Positions 45,962 through 55,826 of a DNA stretch of 64,000 nt are shown here, piece by piece (positions within the stretch are counted from its first letter, which is position 1; every line of letters begins with the position of its first letter). The DNA is from Streptomyces iconiensis (GTDB lineage: Bacteria > Actinomycetota > Actinomycetes > Streptomycetales > Streptomycetaceae). A program made the position numbers and the translations under genes. The notes beneath the pieces are model-generated. The model made no database searches, had not been told where the DNA came from, and saw nothing but the letters and a program-made list of their open reading frames with translations. The stretch lies in the NCBI RefSeq assembly GCF_028657195.3, contig NZ_JANCPR020000011.1, forward strand, positions 1 through 64,000. The letters are read 5' to 3'.

Positions 45962-46804
45962 TCAGCCGGCGAGTGACCGCTTGTCCCCCATCACCACGAC
46001 CGGGCTCCGGTCCGGGTCGAGGGTGCGCAGCAGCGTCTCCATACCGGACTTGGAGATGCTCACACAGCCCGAGGTGCCGTCGCCATGATCCATGTGCAGC
46101 CAGATGCTGCCCCCCTTGGCCTTCCCCTGCGGGCGGGTCGGGTCGAGGGGGGTTGTGCCCTTGACGCGGTTGTAGTCCACGGCGATGACGTGGTCGAAGT
46201 CGTGCCGCGTCTTCTTCGGCCAGTACGTCGGCGGGGTGAACGCCGGGGTGTGCGCATAGGGCAGCTTGGAGCCGGGGTCGGCGAGCACGCCGCCCGCGTC
46301 AGAGAGGCTGAAGACGCCGACGGGGCTGCGCTTGTCGCCCTCGTGGTGGTTGGCGGACCAGCCCTTCTTGCCGTTGTGCGCCTGCCAGGTGTGCTCCTGC
46401 TTCCACTTGCCGCCCTGCTTCTGGCGTGTGTAAAGGCGCAGCGTCGCGTCCGCCGAGTCCTTGTCCTTCCCCTCAACGGCGACGACCTGGGTGCTCTTGG
46501 CGGGAATCTTCTTCTGAAACCTGTCGCCCACATCCGGAATTCTGGTGGGGTCCTGCGCACGGTCGGCCTTGGCCGAGGGTGCGGCGGCCTTCCCGTTCCC
46601 TCCGTCCCCTCCCCCGGCTTCGGTGTCACCGCCGCAGCCGCTGAGGAGGACCGCCATCGCAGTACCCCCGACTGCCGCGACAAGGGCCGCCTTGCCCTTC
46701 GCATGTGCTCTCGGCCGCACGGTCGCCGCATCGTGCGGGCCCGCGGCGTCGACCGCCCGTGCCGCCGCCCTCTCCGGTGTACGTCCTGCCCCAGGTATGC
46801 GCAT
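45962..46804 (-). CDS. L,D-transpeptidase (YkuD) lipoprotein
   Basis: 280 aa from ATG 46804 (an ATG at 46813 is also in frame). A long N-terminal cytoplasmic lead ends in a hydrophobic segment and lipobox LLSGC, indicating lipid anchoring outside the membrane. The YkuD catalytic motif is HMDHGDGTSGCVSISKSG with the nucleophile Cys near residue 247 and the conserved His/Gly before it. The enzyme should form 3-3 cross-links or attach proteins in peptidoglycan. It is divergent from the ABC exporter pair. Confidence 0.87.
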   Translation of the reverse strand: MRIPGAGRTPERAAARAVDAAGPHDAATVRPRAHAKGKAALVAAVGGTAMAVLLSGCGGDTEAGGGDGGNGKAAAPSAKADRAQDPTRIPDVGDRFQKKIPAKSTQVVAVEGKDKDSADATLRLYTRQKQGGKWKQEHTWQAHNGKKGWSANHHEGDKRSPVGVFSLSDAGGVLADPGSKLPYAHTPAFTPPTYWPKKTRHDFDHVIAVDYNRVKGTTPLDPTRPQGKAKGGSIWLHMDHGDGTSGCVSISKSGMETLLRTLDPDRSPVVVMGDKRSLAG

Positions 46805-46927
46805 GTCCTCCATGGTCGCACTGGCCTGAAGCGAGCCGGACGCCGGGAAAACCCGTTGATATTCGGCATGCGGTGAAGCGAGCCTTTCACGGCACCGGTC
46901 GGCCCGTACGAACTCCTCTGGAAACTC

Positions 46928-49075
46928 ATGCAGATTCGCGATCTCCCCTACGCCGACCCGGGCGTCCCCGACGTCCGTTCCGGCTTCCGCCTTTTGGTAT
47001 GGCTCGGCCGCAACCAGCTGGGCGGCCAGCTCAAGGCCCTCGCCTGGGGCGTGCTGCACCTGGCCTCCATCGCGCTCTTCCCCGTGGTGGCGGGCCTCGC
47101 GGTGGAGGCCGCCGTCGACCGCTCCGGCGAACGGCTCGCCGTGGCCGGCGCCGTGATGACCGTAGTCACCCTCACCGTCGCCCTCGGCGACACGATGCTG
47201 CACCGCGTGGCCGTCACCAACTGGATCACGGCAGCGGCCCGCGTCCAGCAACTCCTCGCGCGGCGTGCCGCGGCGCTGGGCTCCACCCTGACCCGAAGGG
47301 TCGCGGCGGGTGAGGTCGTGGCCGTCTCCACGGGCGACATCGAACGCATCGGATGGTGCGTCGAGGCCGTCTCGCGCTTCAGCGCCGCCCTGCTCACCAC
47401 CCTCGCCGTGTGCGCGGCCCTGGTCGTCTACGAACCGCAAATCGGGCTGCTCGCCTGCGCGGGCATGCTCGCCCTGGCCCTGACCGTGCTGCCGCTGCTG
47501 CCCCGCGCGACCCGGCGCGCTGACTTCCAGCGCGAGCGCGCGGGCAGAGCCACGGAGCTGGCCGCCGACACCGTGGCCGGTCTGCGCGTGCTGCGCGGCA
47601 TCGGCGGCGAGGAACTGTTCCTCTCCCGCTACCGCCGGGTGTCCCAGGAGGTACGCAGGGCCGCGGTGCGCACCGCGCGAATGTGGGCGCTCATCGAGGC
47701 CGTACAAGTGGCCATTCCTGGGCTCCTGTTGGTCGGTGTCGTGTGGTACGGCACAGGGCTCGCCCTGGACGGGCGCATCACGGCGGGTGAACTCGTCATG
47801 GCCTACGGCGCCATGACGTTCCTGCTGTTCCCGCTGCGGCTGTTCGGCGAGTTCGCCATGTCCTACTCCTTCTCCCGCCCCTCGGCCGCACGCGCTGCCC
47901 GCGTGCTCTCGCTGCACCGGTCGAGCGAGAGTGCGGAGGCGGGCGCCGGGGCATCCCCTGGCCCTGGGGCGACCGGGGTGGCCGGGGTGGACAGGGTGGC
48001 CGGGGTGGACAGGGTGGCCGGGGTGGACAGGGTGGCCGGGGGCGCCTCGCCCGTCCCGCCCCCTTCCGGCTCTGTCTGCGTCCCGGATGCCGGGGATGCG
48101 GGGGATGCCGCGGATACAGCCGGGCTCTACGACCCCGTCAGCGGACTGCACGCGGCGGCGGGACAGCTCACCGCCGTGGTGTGCGGGGACCCCGACGAGG
48201 CGGGACGGCTCGCGGAACGGTTGGGCGGGCACCCCGTGGACGAGCCCGGTGAGGATGAGGCCGGTCAGGACGAGCCCGTTGAGGGCGGAACCAGGCGCCA
48301 GGACACGGTCGTGGGCGAAACGGTCGTGGGCGAAGTGGAGGCCCAGGGCGAGGCAGGTCCACCCCGTGAAGCGGGCATCGGCACGGGCACGGGCTCGGCC
48401 CCGGGGCACGCCGGTCACCGGTCCGCCGTCCTCGACGGTGTACCGCTCGACGCGATGCCACTGGAGGCGGCCCGTACCGCGGTGCTCGTCCAGGACAAGG
48501 ACCCCATGCTGCTCTCGGGCACGCTCGCCGAGTTGCTCGACGTGCCCTCGTCCGGCGCTGTCGGCGTCCACCAGGCGCTGGAGGCGGCGCACTGCTCCGA
48601 CGTGCTGACCGCACTGGTGCAGGGCAGCCCCGACGCGGAGGGCGATCCGATGCGGGCACGGCTGACCGAGCGGGGCCGGTCGCTGTCGGGCGGGCAACGG
48701 CAGCGGCTCGCCCTCGCGCGGTCGCTGATCACCGACCCGGACGTGCTGGTGCTGGACGAGCCCACCTCCGCCGTCGACTCGCACACCGAGGCCCGTATCG
48801 CGCGTTCCCTGCGGCAGCTCAGACAGGGGCGGACCACCGTCGTCTTCTCCTCCAGCCCTCTCCTGCTGGACCGCGCCGACCGCGTGGTGTTCGTACACGA
48901 CGGAACCGCTTCGGCCGAAGGCACACACCGCGAACTCGTCCGTACCGACGCGGCGTACCGCGCCGTCGTCACACGCGAACCCGAACCCGAACCCGAACCG
49001 GAACCCGAGCCCGCCGGCCCGCCGGGCGGCGCCCTCACGCGGACCGCCAAGACCGAGGGAGCCAAGTCAGCATGA
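46928..49075 (+). CDS. ABC exporter subunit 1, lacks Walker A
   Basis: 715 aa from ATG 46928. A six-segment transmembrane domain (about 20-320) is followed by a degenerate ATPase domain. Where the Walker A P-loop belongs, the sequence reads LTAVVCGDPDEAGRLAERLG, without GxxGxGK(S/T). The signature LSGGQRQRLAL (about 585) and Walker B VLVLDEPTSAVD (about 605) are intact. The linker holds VAGVDR repeats and about 100 extra residues; the tail is an EPEPEP run. It overlaps the next gene by 4 nt (ATGA), so the two form a heterodimer in which this half supplies the signature. Confidence 0.9.
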   Translation: MQIRDLPYADPGVPDVRSGFRLLVWLGRNQLGGQLKALAWGVLHLASIALFPVVAGLAVEAAVDRSGERLAVAGAVMTVVTLTVALGDTMLHRVAVTNWITAAARVQQLLARRAAALGSTLTRRVAAGEVVAVSTGDIERIGWCVEAVSRFSAALLTTLAVCAALVVYEPQIGLLACAGMLALALTVLPLLPRATRRADFQRERAGRATELAADTVAGLRVLRGIGGEELFLSRYRRVSQEVRRAAVRTARMWALIEAVQVAIPGLLLVGVVWYGTGLALDGRITAGELVMAYGAMTFLLFPLRLFGEFAMSYSFSRPSAARAARVLSLHRSSESAEAGAGASPGPGATGVAGVDRVAGVDRVAGVDRVAGGASPVPPPSGSVCVPDAGDAGDAADTAGLYDPVSGLHAAAGQLTAVVCGDPDEAGRLAERLGGHPVDEPGEDEAGQDEPVEGGTRRQDTVVGETVVGEVEAQGEAGPPREAGIGTGTGSAPGHAGHRSAVLDGVPLDAMPLEAARTAVLVQDKDPMLLSGTLAELLDVPSSGAVGVHQALEAAHCSDVLTALVQGSPDAEGDPMRARLTERGRSLSGGQRQRLALARSLITDPDVLVLDEPTSAVDSHTEARIARSLRQLRQGRTTVVFSSSPLLLDRADRVVFVHDGTASAEGTHRELVRTDAAYRAVVTREPEPEPEPEPEPAGPPGGALTRTAKTEGAKSA
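47965..48045. repeat. 18-bp tandem repeat encoding VAGVDR
   Basis: An 18-bp unit (GTGGCCGGGGTGGACAGG) is repeated at least three times in frame, giving VAGVDR repeats in the linker between membrane and ATPase domains of the exporter. Confidence 0.8.
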
Positions 49076-50937
49076 CCCTGGACACCGCAGAGTCCATACG
49101 TGAAGAGAGCGTGGAGACCGCCCGTGAGCGGCCCCGGAAGGCGCCCCGCGCCAAGGAGTTCGGTGTGCCGCCGCCCGCGTACGACCCCTCCGCTCCCGAG
49201 GACGTCACGATCCTCCCGGTCGGCTCCCCGACGACAGTCCGCTCCTATGTGCGCGAGCTGCTGCGGCGGCACCGGCGTACGTTCATCCTGCTCATCGCCG
49301 TGAACACCGTCGCCGTTGTCGCCTCGATGGCCGGCCCGCAGCTGCTGGGCGGGGTCGTGGACGGACTCGCGGACGGGGAACGCGATCTCCATCTGGGCCG
49401 CGTCGTCGCACTGTTCACCGCCGCGCTCGTCATCCAGACCGTCTTCACACAGCAGGTGCGGCTGCGCGGCTCCGTACTCGGCGAGGAGATGCTGGCCGAC
49501 CTGCGCGAAGACTTCCTCGTACGTTCCGTCCAGCTCCCGCCCGGAGTCCTGGAGCGCGCCGGGACGGGCGACCTGCTGTCGCGGATCACCACCGACATCG
49601 ACAGGCTGGGCGACGCGATGCGCCGGGCGGTTCCTCAACTCGCCATCGCCGTCGTATGGATGGTGCTGCTGCTGGCAGCTCTCGGTTTCACCGCACCGCC
49701 CCTGGCACTGGCCGTGCTGCTGACGCTGCCTGTGCTGGTGCCGGGCTGTCGCTGGTACTTCCGCCGGGCGCCGCGCTCCTACCGCGCCGAGGCCGCCGGC
49801 TACGCGGCGGTGGCCGCCGCGCTCGCGGAGACCGTGGACTCCGGCAGGACTGTGGAAGCCCACCGGCTGGGCGCCCGCAGGATCGCGCTGTCCGAGCGGC
49901 GGATCGCCGAGTGGACCGCGTGGGAGCGCAGGACGCTGTGGCTGCGTACCGTGCTCTTCCCCGTCATCAACCTCAGCAACATGCTGGTCCTCGGCGGAGT
50001 GCTGATCCTCGGCGGGATCTTCGTGCTCCAGGGATGGATCAGCGTCGGCCAGCTGACCACAGGTGCGCTGCTCGCACAGATGCTGATCGAGCCCGTGGAG
50101 CTGATCCTGCGCTGGTACGACGAGTTGCAGGTCGCTCAGGTCTCGCTGGCCCGGCTGGTGGGAGTGCGCGAGATCGAGCCTGACAACGGTGACAGCGCCG
50201 TCACGCCCGACGGGCAGGAGGTGCGCGCCACCGACGTGCGCTTCGGCTACCACGACGGCGTCGACGTACTGCACGGCGTGACCCTGGAGGTTCCGCCCGG
50301 CACGCGGGTGGCGTTGGTGGGCCCTTCGGGCGCGGGCAAGTCCACGCTCGGACGGCTGCTCGCCGGGGTCTACGGGCCGCGGCGCGGCGAGGTCACACTG
50401 GGCGGAGCCGAGCTGACGGACATGCCGGCCGAGGAGGTCCGCCGCCATGTGGCTCTGGTCAACCAGGAGCATCACGTCTTCGTCGGCTCCCTGCGCGACA
50501 ACCTGCTGCTCGCCCGCCCCGAAGCCGCGGACGCCGAACTGTGGGCGGCACTGGGCGCCGTGGACGCCGACGGCTGGGCCACGGCGCTGGATGACGGCCT
50601 GGACTGCGAAGTCGGATCCGGCGGCGTCACCGTCACCCCGGCACAGGCACAGCAGATCGCACTGGCACGGCTCGTGCTCGCCGATCCCCACACGCTGGTG
50701 CTGGACGAGGCAACCTCCCTGCTGGACCCGCGCGCCGCGCGGCACCTGGAACGGTCGCTGGCACACGTGCTCGACGGCCGCACCGTGGTGGCCATAGCCC
50801 ACCGACTGCACACCGCGCACGACGCGGACGTGATCGCGGTCGTGGAGGACGGCCGGATCAGCGAACTGGGCAGCCACGACGCCCTGGTGTCCGCAGGAGG
50901 GCCGTACGCCGCGCTGTGGCGCTCCTGGCACGGGTGA
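49072..50937 (+). CDS. ABC exporter subunit 2, degenerate signature
   Basis: 621 aa from ATG 49072. It has a transmembrane domain (about 65-360) and an ATPase domain with intact Walker A GPSGAGKST (about 418-426), Walker B TLVLDEATSLLD and H-loop AIAHRL. The ABC signature, expected as LSGGQ, reads VTPAQAQQIALARL, so it is degenerate. Paired with the upstream subunit (Walker A lost, LSGGQ kept), exactly one complete ATP site can form. Transported substrate unknown; heterodimeric exporters of this type carry drugs, lipids or peptides. Confidence 0.92.
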   Translation: MTLDTAESIREESVETARERPRKAPRAKEFGVPPPAYDPSAPEDVTILPVGSPTTVRSYVRELLRRHRRTFILLIAVNTVAVVASMAGPQLLGGVVDGLADGERDLHLGRVVALFTAALVIQTVFTQQVRLRGSVLGEEMLADLREDFLVRSVQLPPGVLERAGTGDLLSRITTDIDRLGDAMRRAVPQLAIAVVWMVLLLAALGFTAPPLALAVLLTLPVLVPGCRWYFRRAPRSYRAEAAGYAAVAAALAETVDSGRTVEAHRLGARRIALSERRIAEWTAWERRTLWLRTVLFPVINLSNMLVLGGVLILGGIFVLQGWISVGQLTTGALLAQMLIEPVELILRWYDELQVAQVSLARLVGVREIEPDNGDSAVTPDGQEVRATDVRFGYHDGVDVLHGVTLEVPPGTRVALVGPSGAGKSTLGRLLAGVYGPRRGEVTLGGAELTDMPAEEVRRHVALVNQEHHVFVGSLRDNLLLARPEAADAELWAALGAVDADGWATALDDGLDCEVGSGGVTVTPAQAQQIALARLVLADPHTLVLDEATSLLDPRAARHLERSLAHVLDGRTVVAIAHRLHTAHDADVIAVVEDGRISELGSHDALVSAGGPYAALWRSWHG

Positions 50938-51317
50938 GAGCGGGCCCGAGTGGGGCCCCGGGTGATCGAGTTGGGGCCCGGGGCGGCCGGGGTCGGGATG
51001 CGGTCCCGGGCGGCCGGGGTGGGACCCCGGGAGAGCCCGTTGGCCGGGACGGGCTCCGCGTCGCGGTGGGAGGGCGGAGGCAGGAGCCGACCCCCGGGCC
51101 GGAACGGCTGCGCGTGAGAGCCGGGGGTGGGCGGCGTCGCGGGGCGGCGAGGTGCGGACGGCGTCTCGCGGAAACGAGAGGGGGACGGCGGCGCGCGGCA
51201 ACCGGACGGGGAGGGCGCCACACGGGAGCACGGCACAGAGGGCACCGCACGGAAGCGGCATGAGGGCAGCGCCGCGCGGGAGGCAGGCACAGCCGACATC
51301 GCGCGGAAGCGGGTCCG
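50938..51317. other. Extremely G-rich intergenic stretch
   Basis: No gene. The first ~130 bp consists of recurring GGGGCCCGGGG, GCGGCCGGGGT and GGGACCCCGGG elements able to form hairpins or G-runs. It lies between the convergent exporter and membrane hydrolase genes, so termination is a likely role. Confidence 0.5.
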
Positions 51318-52115
51318 TCAGCCTCCTACGATGCCCAGCGCGACAAGGCTGCCCGCACCGCTGAGCACCATGAAGGCGGGCATCAGTATCTTGTGCTCCA
51401 CCCAGGCACCCGCGCGGAACCTCATGAAGCGGGGGGTGCCCAGCGGGTACCAGCGATTGCCCGCGATCGGAATCGGCCACAGGACGGGGCAGCCCGAGAC
51501 GGTGAGGGAGTCCCCGATGTTGTGCACCATCGCGCCCAGCACGATCGGCAGCCCCAGCCAGAGGTACTCCTGCCCTTCTCCGGTGAACAGCCAGTGCGCG
51601 CCATTGCCCGGCTTGTCCATGATCCCCGCGAGCATCCAGGCGCTGGTGGCACCCAGCAGCCACACCAGGACGTCGCTGGAGACCCGCGCCATCCGCCACA
51701 GCAGGCCCTCGACGGCAAGCACCATATGGATGAAGAGGATGACGAGGACCGCCCAGCGGTCCCACATCACGGCTGCTGCGGAGAAGCCCGCGCCTATGAA
51801 CAGTGCCCAGGGCCAAGTGTGGGTGAGCGTGCGGTGGCCACCGGCGCGGCGGCGTTCCCCCTGGGAGCGGGTCCCGTTGTAGACGGCGGTGGACAGTTTG
51901 TCGATCACTCCGCACAACGCATGGGAGAGGGGTCCGAAGGCGCGGGAAATGGTCGCGGACTTCTGGTCGAGGTCCGGTGCCAGGGCGGCTCCCGCGCAGA
52001 TCAGTGCGCCGACGACGACCACAGGCCATGGCATGGGGTGGTCCATCGCCGCGGCTGCGGCTCCCACCCCCAACCAGGCTGCGGCCCCCGACAGCGAGTG
52101 CGCCGGTCCCATCAT
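51318..52115 (-). CDS. Membrane-bound metal-dependent hydrolase (YdjM type)
   Basis: 265 aa from ATG 52115. MMGPAHSLSGAAAW, APDLDQKSATISRAFGPLSH and GGHRTLTHTWPWAL give the His/Asp set of the YdjM / LexA-binding membrane hydrolase family. Several hydrophobic segments follow (VLVILFIHMVLAVEGLLW, MVHNIGDSLTVSGCPVLWPI). It is an integral membrane protein with a probable phosphatase or lipid hydrolase activity. Confidence 0.85.
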   Translation of the reverse strand: MMGPAHSLSGAAAWLGVGAAAAAMDHPMPWPVVVVGALICAGAALAPDLDQKSATISRAFGPLSHALCGVIDKLSTAVYNGTRSQGERRRAGGHRTLTHTWPWALFIGAGFSAAAVMWDRWAVLVILFIHMVLAVEGLLWRMARVSSDVLVWLLGATSAWMLAGIMDKPGNGAHWLFTGEGQEYLWLGLPIVLGAMVHNIGDSLTVSGCPVLWPIPIAGNRWYPLGTPRFMRFRAGAWVEHKILMPAFMVLSGAGSLVALGIVGG

Positions 52116-52257
52116 GCGTATCCCGCCTCTGTTCTTGGTGTTGCGTGCCCGCCGTCCGGAGTCCCTCCGGTTCTGACGCCTGGTCGGCGACACAGCGTAG
52201 CGTCAGATGATCACTGGAAGCCCACCGGTTCCGTGATCGGAGACAGCAGAGGGCAGT

Positions 52258-54786
52258 ATGGGGGGCGTGACAGCCACCCTTATCGATCAGATGCCGAGCG
52301 ACGCCGATCCCGATGCCCTCTTCGAGTCCTTCTCGGGCTGGGCGGAAGAGCGGGGTATCTCGCTGTATCCCGCCCAGGAGGAGGCGCTGATCGAGGTGGT
52401 CTCCGGTGCGAACGTGATCCTCTCGACACCGACGGGTTCCGGCAAGAGCCTGGTCGCCGCCGGCGCCCACTACACGGCACTCGCACAGGACAAGGTCACC
52501 TTCTACACGGCACCCATCAAGGCCCTGGTCTCGGAGAAGTTCTTCGACCTGTGCAAGCTGTTCGGCACGGACAACGTCGGCATGCTCACCGGCGACGCCT
52601 CCGTCAACGCCGACGCTCCCGTCATCTGCTGCACGGCGGAGGTGCTGGCCTCCATCGCGCTGCGCGACGGCGCCGACGCCGATGTCGGTCAGGTGGTGAT
52701 GGACGAGTTCCACTTCTACGCCGAGCCCGACCGGGGCTGGGCCTGGCAGATTCCGCTGCTGGAGCTCCCGCGGGCGCAGTTCATCCTGATGTCCGCGACG
52801 CTGGGTGATGTCTCGCGGTTCGAGGAGGACCTGAAGCGGCGTACGGGCCGCCCGACGACGGTGGTGCGTTCGACGACGCGGCCGGTGCCGCTCTCCTACG
52901 AGTACCGCACCACCTCGCTCACGGAGACGCTGACGGAGCTGCTGGAGACCCATCAGTCGCCGGTCTACATCGTCCACTTCACCCAGGCACAGGCCGTGGA
53001 ACGGGCACAGGCACTGATGAGTATCAACATGTCGACCCGGGCCGAGAAGGACGAGATCGCCAAGGTCATCGGCAACTTCCGCTTCACCACGAAGTTCGGC
53101 CGCAACCTCTCGCGCTACGTGCGGCACGGCATCGGGGTGCACCACGCGGGGATGCTGCCGAAGTACCGGCGGCTGGTGGAACGGCTGGCGCAGGCGGGAC
53201 TGCTGAAGGTCATCTGCGGAACGGACACGCTCGGTGTGGGCGTCAACGTGCCCATCCGCACGGTCCTGTTCACCGCTCTCAGCAAGTACGACGGCAACCG
53301 CGTACGCACGCTGCGCGCCCGCGAGTTCCACCAGATCGCCGGCCGTGCCGGGCGCGCGGGCTTCGACACCTCGGGCTTCGTCGTCGCACAGGCTCCCGAG
53401 CACGTGGTGGAGAACGAGAAGGCGCTGGCGAAGGCCGGCGAGGACCCGAAGAAGCGCCGCAAGGTCGTGCGCAAGAAGGCACCCGAGGGGTTCGTCAACT
53501 GGAGCCAGCAGACCTTCGAGAAGCTGATCGCCTCCGAGCCCGAGCCGCTCAACTCCCGTTTCCGGGTGACCCACGCGATGCTGCTGTCGGTGATCGCCCG
53601 CCCCGGTGACGCGTTCGCGCAGATGCGCCGGCTGCTGGAGGACAACCACGAGGACCGGCGCTCCCAGCTGCGGCACATCCGCCGCGCCATCGCGATCTAC
53701 CGTTCGCTGCTGGACGGCGGGATCGTCGAGGCACTGAACGAGCCGGACGAGGAAGGCCGGACCATCAGGCTGACGGTGGACCTCCAGCAGGACTTCGCCC
53801 TCAACCAGCCGCTCTCGACATTCGCGCTCGCCGCCTTCGAGCTGCTGGATCCGGAGTCGCCCTCCTACGCCCTGGACATGGTCTCCGTCGTCGAGTCGAC
53901 ACTGGACGACCCGCGTCAGATCCTCGCCGCGCAGATGAACAAGGCCAAGGGCGAGGCCGTTGCGCAGATGAAGGCCGACGGGATCGAGTACGAGGACCGG
54001 ATGGAACGGCTGATGGACATCAGCTACCCCCAGCCGCTGGAGGAGCTCCTCTTCCACGCCTACGGCCTCTACCGCAAGTCCCACCCCTGGGTCGGCGACC
54101 ACCCGCTCTCCCCCAAGTCGGTCATCCGTGACATGTACGAACGGGCGATGACCTTCACGGAGTTCGTCTCCTTCTACGAGCTCGCCCGCACCGAGGGCAT
54201 CGTGCTGCGCTACCTGGCGAGCGCCTACAAGGCCCTGGAGCACACCGTCCCCGACGACCTCAAGTCGGAGGACTTCCAGGACATCATCGAGTGGCTGGGC
54301 GAGATGGTCAGGCAGGTCGACTCCAGCCTCCTGGACGAGTGGGAGCAGCTCGCCAACCCGGCGGACGAGACCGCCGAGGAGGCCCAGGAACGGGCCGACC
54401 AGGTCAAGCCCGTGACCGCCAACCCGCGCGCCTTCCGCGTCCTCGTGCGCAACGCGATGTTCCGCAGGGTGGAGCTGGCCGCGCTCGACAAGGTCGACGA
54501 ACTCGGCCAGATGGACGGCGAGTCGGGCTGGGACGCGGACGCCTGGGCTACGGCGATGGACTCCTACTGGGAGGAGTACGAGGAGCTGGGCACCGGGCCC
54601 GACGCCAGGGGCCCGCGTCTGCTGCGCATCGAGGAGGTCCCGGAGGACCGGCTGTGGCGCGTCCGGCAGACTTTCGCCGACCCCCGCGGAGATCATGACT
54701 GGGGTATCTCGGCCGAGGTCGACCTCATCGCCTCGGACGAGGAGGGACGCGCCGTGGTCAAGGTGACCGCCGTGGGCCCGATGTGA
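52258..54786 (+). CDS. DUF3516-type DEAD/DEAH-box helicase
   Basis: 842 aa from ATG 52258 (a GTG at 52267 is also possible). Helicase motifs in order: LSTPTGSGKS (I), TAPIKALVSEKF (Ia), MDEFHFY (II, DEFH), LMSATLG (III), then in the second lobe CGTDTLGVGVNVPIRTVLF (V) and QIAGRAGRAG (VI). The large C-terminal part from about residue 420 is the DUF3516 region. The layout is Ski2/Mtr4-like, so RNA unwinding or decay is likely. Confidence 0.92.
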   Translation: MGGVTATLIDQMPSDADPDALFESFSGWAEERGISLYPAQEEALIEVVSGANVILSTPTGSGKSLVAAGAHYTALAQDKVTFYTAPIKALVSEKFFDLCKLFGTDNVGMLTGDASVNADAPVICCTAEVLASIALRDGADADVGQVVMDEFHFYAEPDRGWAWQIPLLELPRAQFILMSATLGDVSRFEEDLKRRTGRPTTVVRSTTRPVPLSYEYRTTSLTETLTELLETHQSPVYIVHFTQAQAVERAQALMSINMSTRAEKDEIAKVIGNFRFTTKFGRNLSRYVRHGIGVHHAGMLPKYRRLVERLAQAGLLKVICGTDTLGVGVNVPIRTVLFTALSKYDGNRVRTLRAREFHQIAGRAGRAGFDTSGFVVAQAPEHVVENEKALAKAGEDPKKRRKVVRKKAPEGFVNWSQQTFEKLIASEPEPLNSRFRVTHAMLLSVIARPGDAFAQMRRLLEDNHEDRRSQLRHIRRAIAIYRSLLDGGIVEALNEPDEEGRTIRLTVDLQQDFALNQPLSTFALAAFELLDPESPSYALDMVSVVESTLDDPRQILAAQMNKAKGEAVAQMKADGIEYEDRMERLMDISYPQPLEELLFHAYGLYRKSHPWVGDHPLSPKSVIRDMYERAMTFTEFVSFYELARTEGIVLRYLASAYKALEHTVPDDLKSEDFQDIIEWLGEMVRQVDSSLLDEWEQLANPADETAEEAQERADQVKPVTANPRAFRVLVRNAMFRRVELAALDKVDELGQMDGESGWDADAWATAMDSYWEEYEELGTGPDARGPRLLRIEEVPEDRLWRVRQTFADPRGDHDWGISAEVDLIASDEEGRAVVKVTAVGPM

Positions 54787-54838
54787 GCACGGCGCCGGGC
54801 GTGAGGGTCGCGCCGGACGCGAGAGAGGAACAGACCAC

Positions 54839-55759
54839 ATGACCGGGCCCAGCCCTGCGGAACGCCTCGTCGACCTGTTGGACCTGGAAGAGATCGACCT
54901 CAACATCTTCCGGGGCCAGAGCCCCCATGAATCCCTCCAGCGGGTCTTCGGAGGGCAGGTCGCGGGGCAGGCGCTGGTCGCGGCGGGCCGCACCGTCGAG
55001 CAGCAGCGGCCCGTGCACTCCCTGCACGCGTACTTTCTGCGTCCCGGCATTCCCGGGGTGCCGATCGTGTACCAGGTCGAGAGAGTAAGGGACGGGCGTT
55101 CCTTCACCACCCGCCGGGTGATCGCCGTCCAGCGCGGCAGGACCATCTTCAATCTGACTGCCTCCTTCCATCTTCCCGAGACCGGTTTCGAGCATCAGCT
55201 CCCCATGCCGGACGTGCCGGATCCGGAGAGCCTGCCGAAGCTCGCCGACGAGATCCGCGAGCACCTCGGCTCCCTGCCGGAGCCCTTCGAGCGGATGGCA
55301 CGCCGTCAGGCGTTCGACCTTCGCTATGTGGAGCGGCTGCGCTGGAGCACCGCCGAGCTGGAGGGCGTCGAGCCGCGCAGCAGCGTGTGGATGCGCGCGA
55401 TCGGTTCGCTGGGCGACGATCCCCTCGTGCACACCTGCGCACTGACCTACGCCAGCGACATGACGCTGCTCGACGCCGTACGTCTCCCGGTCGAGCCGCT
55501 GTGGGGAGCGCGGGCCTTCGACACGGCCTCACTGGACCACGCGATGTGGTTCCACAGACCGTTCCGCGCCGATGAGTGGTTTCTGTACGAGCAGGAGTCA
55601 CCGATGGCGACGGGCGCCCGCGGGCTCGCCCGTGGCCAGATCTATGACCGTGCTGGGCATTTGATCGTCTCCGTGATGCAGGAGGGGCTCTTCCGGCCGC
55701 ACGAGTCCAACCGCCCGCCGCGCCGGCAGGAACCGAACGAGACGCCACCGTCCGGCTGA
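54839..55759 (+). CDS. tesB: Acyl-CoA thioesterase II (TesB)
   Basis: 306 aa from ATG 54839. Double hot-dog protein: LNIFRGQSPHESLQRVFGGQVAGQAL and VHSLHAYFLRPGIPGVPIVY in the first half, LTYASDMTLLDA and SLDHAMWFHRPFRADEWFLY in the second, with the catalytic Asp/Thr/Gln set of TesB (GQVAGQ, DMTLL, RGLARGQIY). It hydrolyses medium to long acyl-CoAs. It follows the helicase gene by 52 bp and may share its transcript. Confidence 0.93.
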   Translation: MTGPSPAERLVDLLDLEEIDLNIFRGQSPHESLQRVFGGQVAGQALVAAGRTVEQQRPVHSLHAYFLRPGIPGVPIVYQVERVRDGRSFTTRRVIAVQRGRTIFNLTASFHLPETGFEHQLPMPDVPDPESLPKLADEIREHLGSLPEPFERMARRQAFDLRYVERLRWSTAELEGVEPRSSVWMRAIGSLGDDPLVHTCALTYASDMTLLDAVRLPVEPLWGARAFDTASLDHAMWFHRPFRADEWFLYEQESPMATGARGLARGQIYDRAGHLIVSVMQEGLFRPHESNRPPRRQEPNETPPSG

Positions 55760-55826
55760 CCTCTGCGCGTGCCCCACTCCCCCGGATACATGACGCTCAC
55801 GGCCGGGCCCGTGGCGGCGCTGACCG

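Noticed and set aside
45962..48928. A 988-codon minus-strand frame extending the L,D-transpeptidase upstream.
   Set aside because: Only the part from 46804 down looks like protein; the rest is antisense to the ABC exporter subunit.
51127..51310. Possible small genes in the G-rich gap after the exporter.
   Set aside because: All frames are Arg/Gly-rich repeats without a start signal.
48415..55152. A 2245-codon open frame on the minus strand.
   Set aside because: It lies opposite intact genes (ABC exporter subunits, DUF3516 helicase), its translation is low-complexity Arg/Gly/His-rich, and it is the usual antisense artefact of G+C-rich codon bias.
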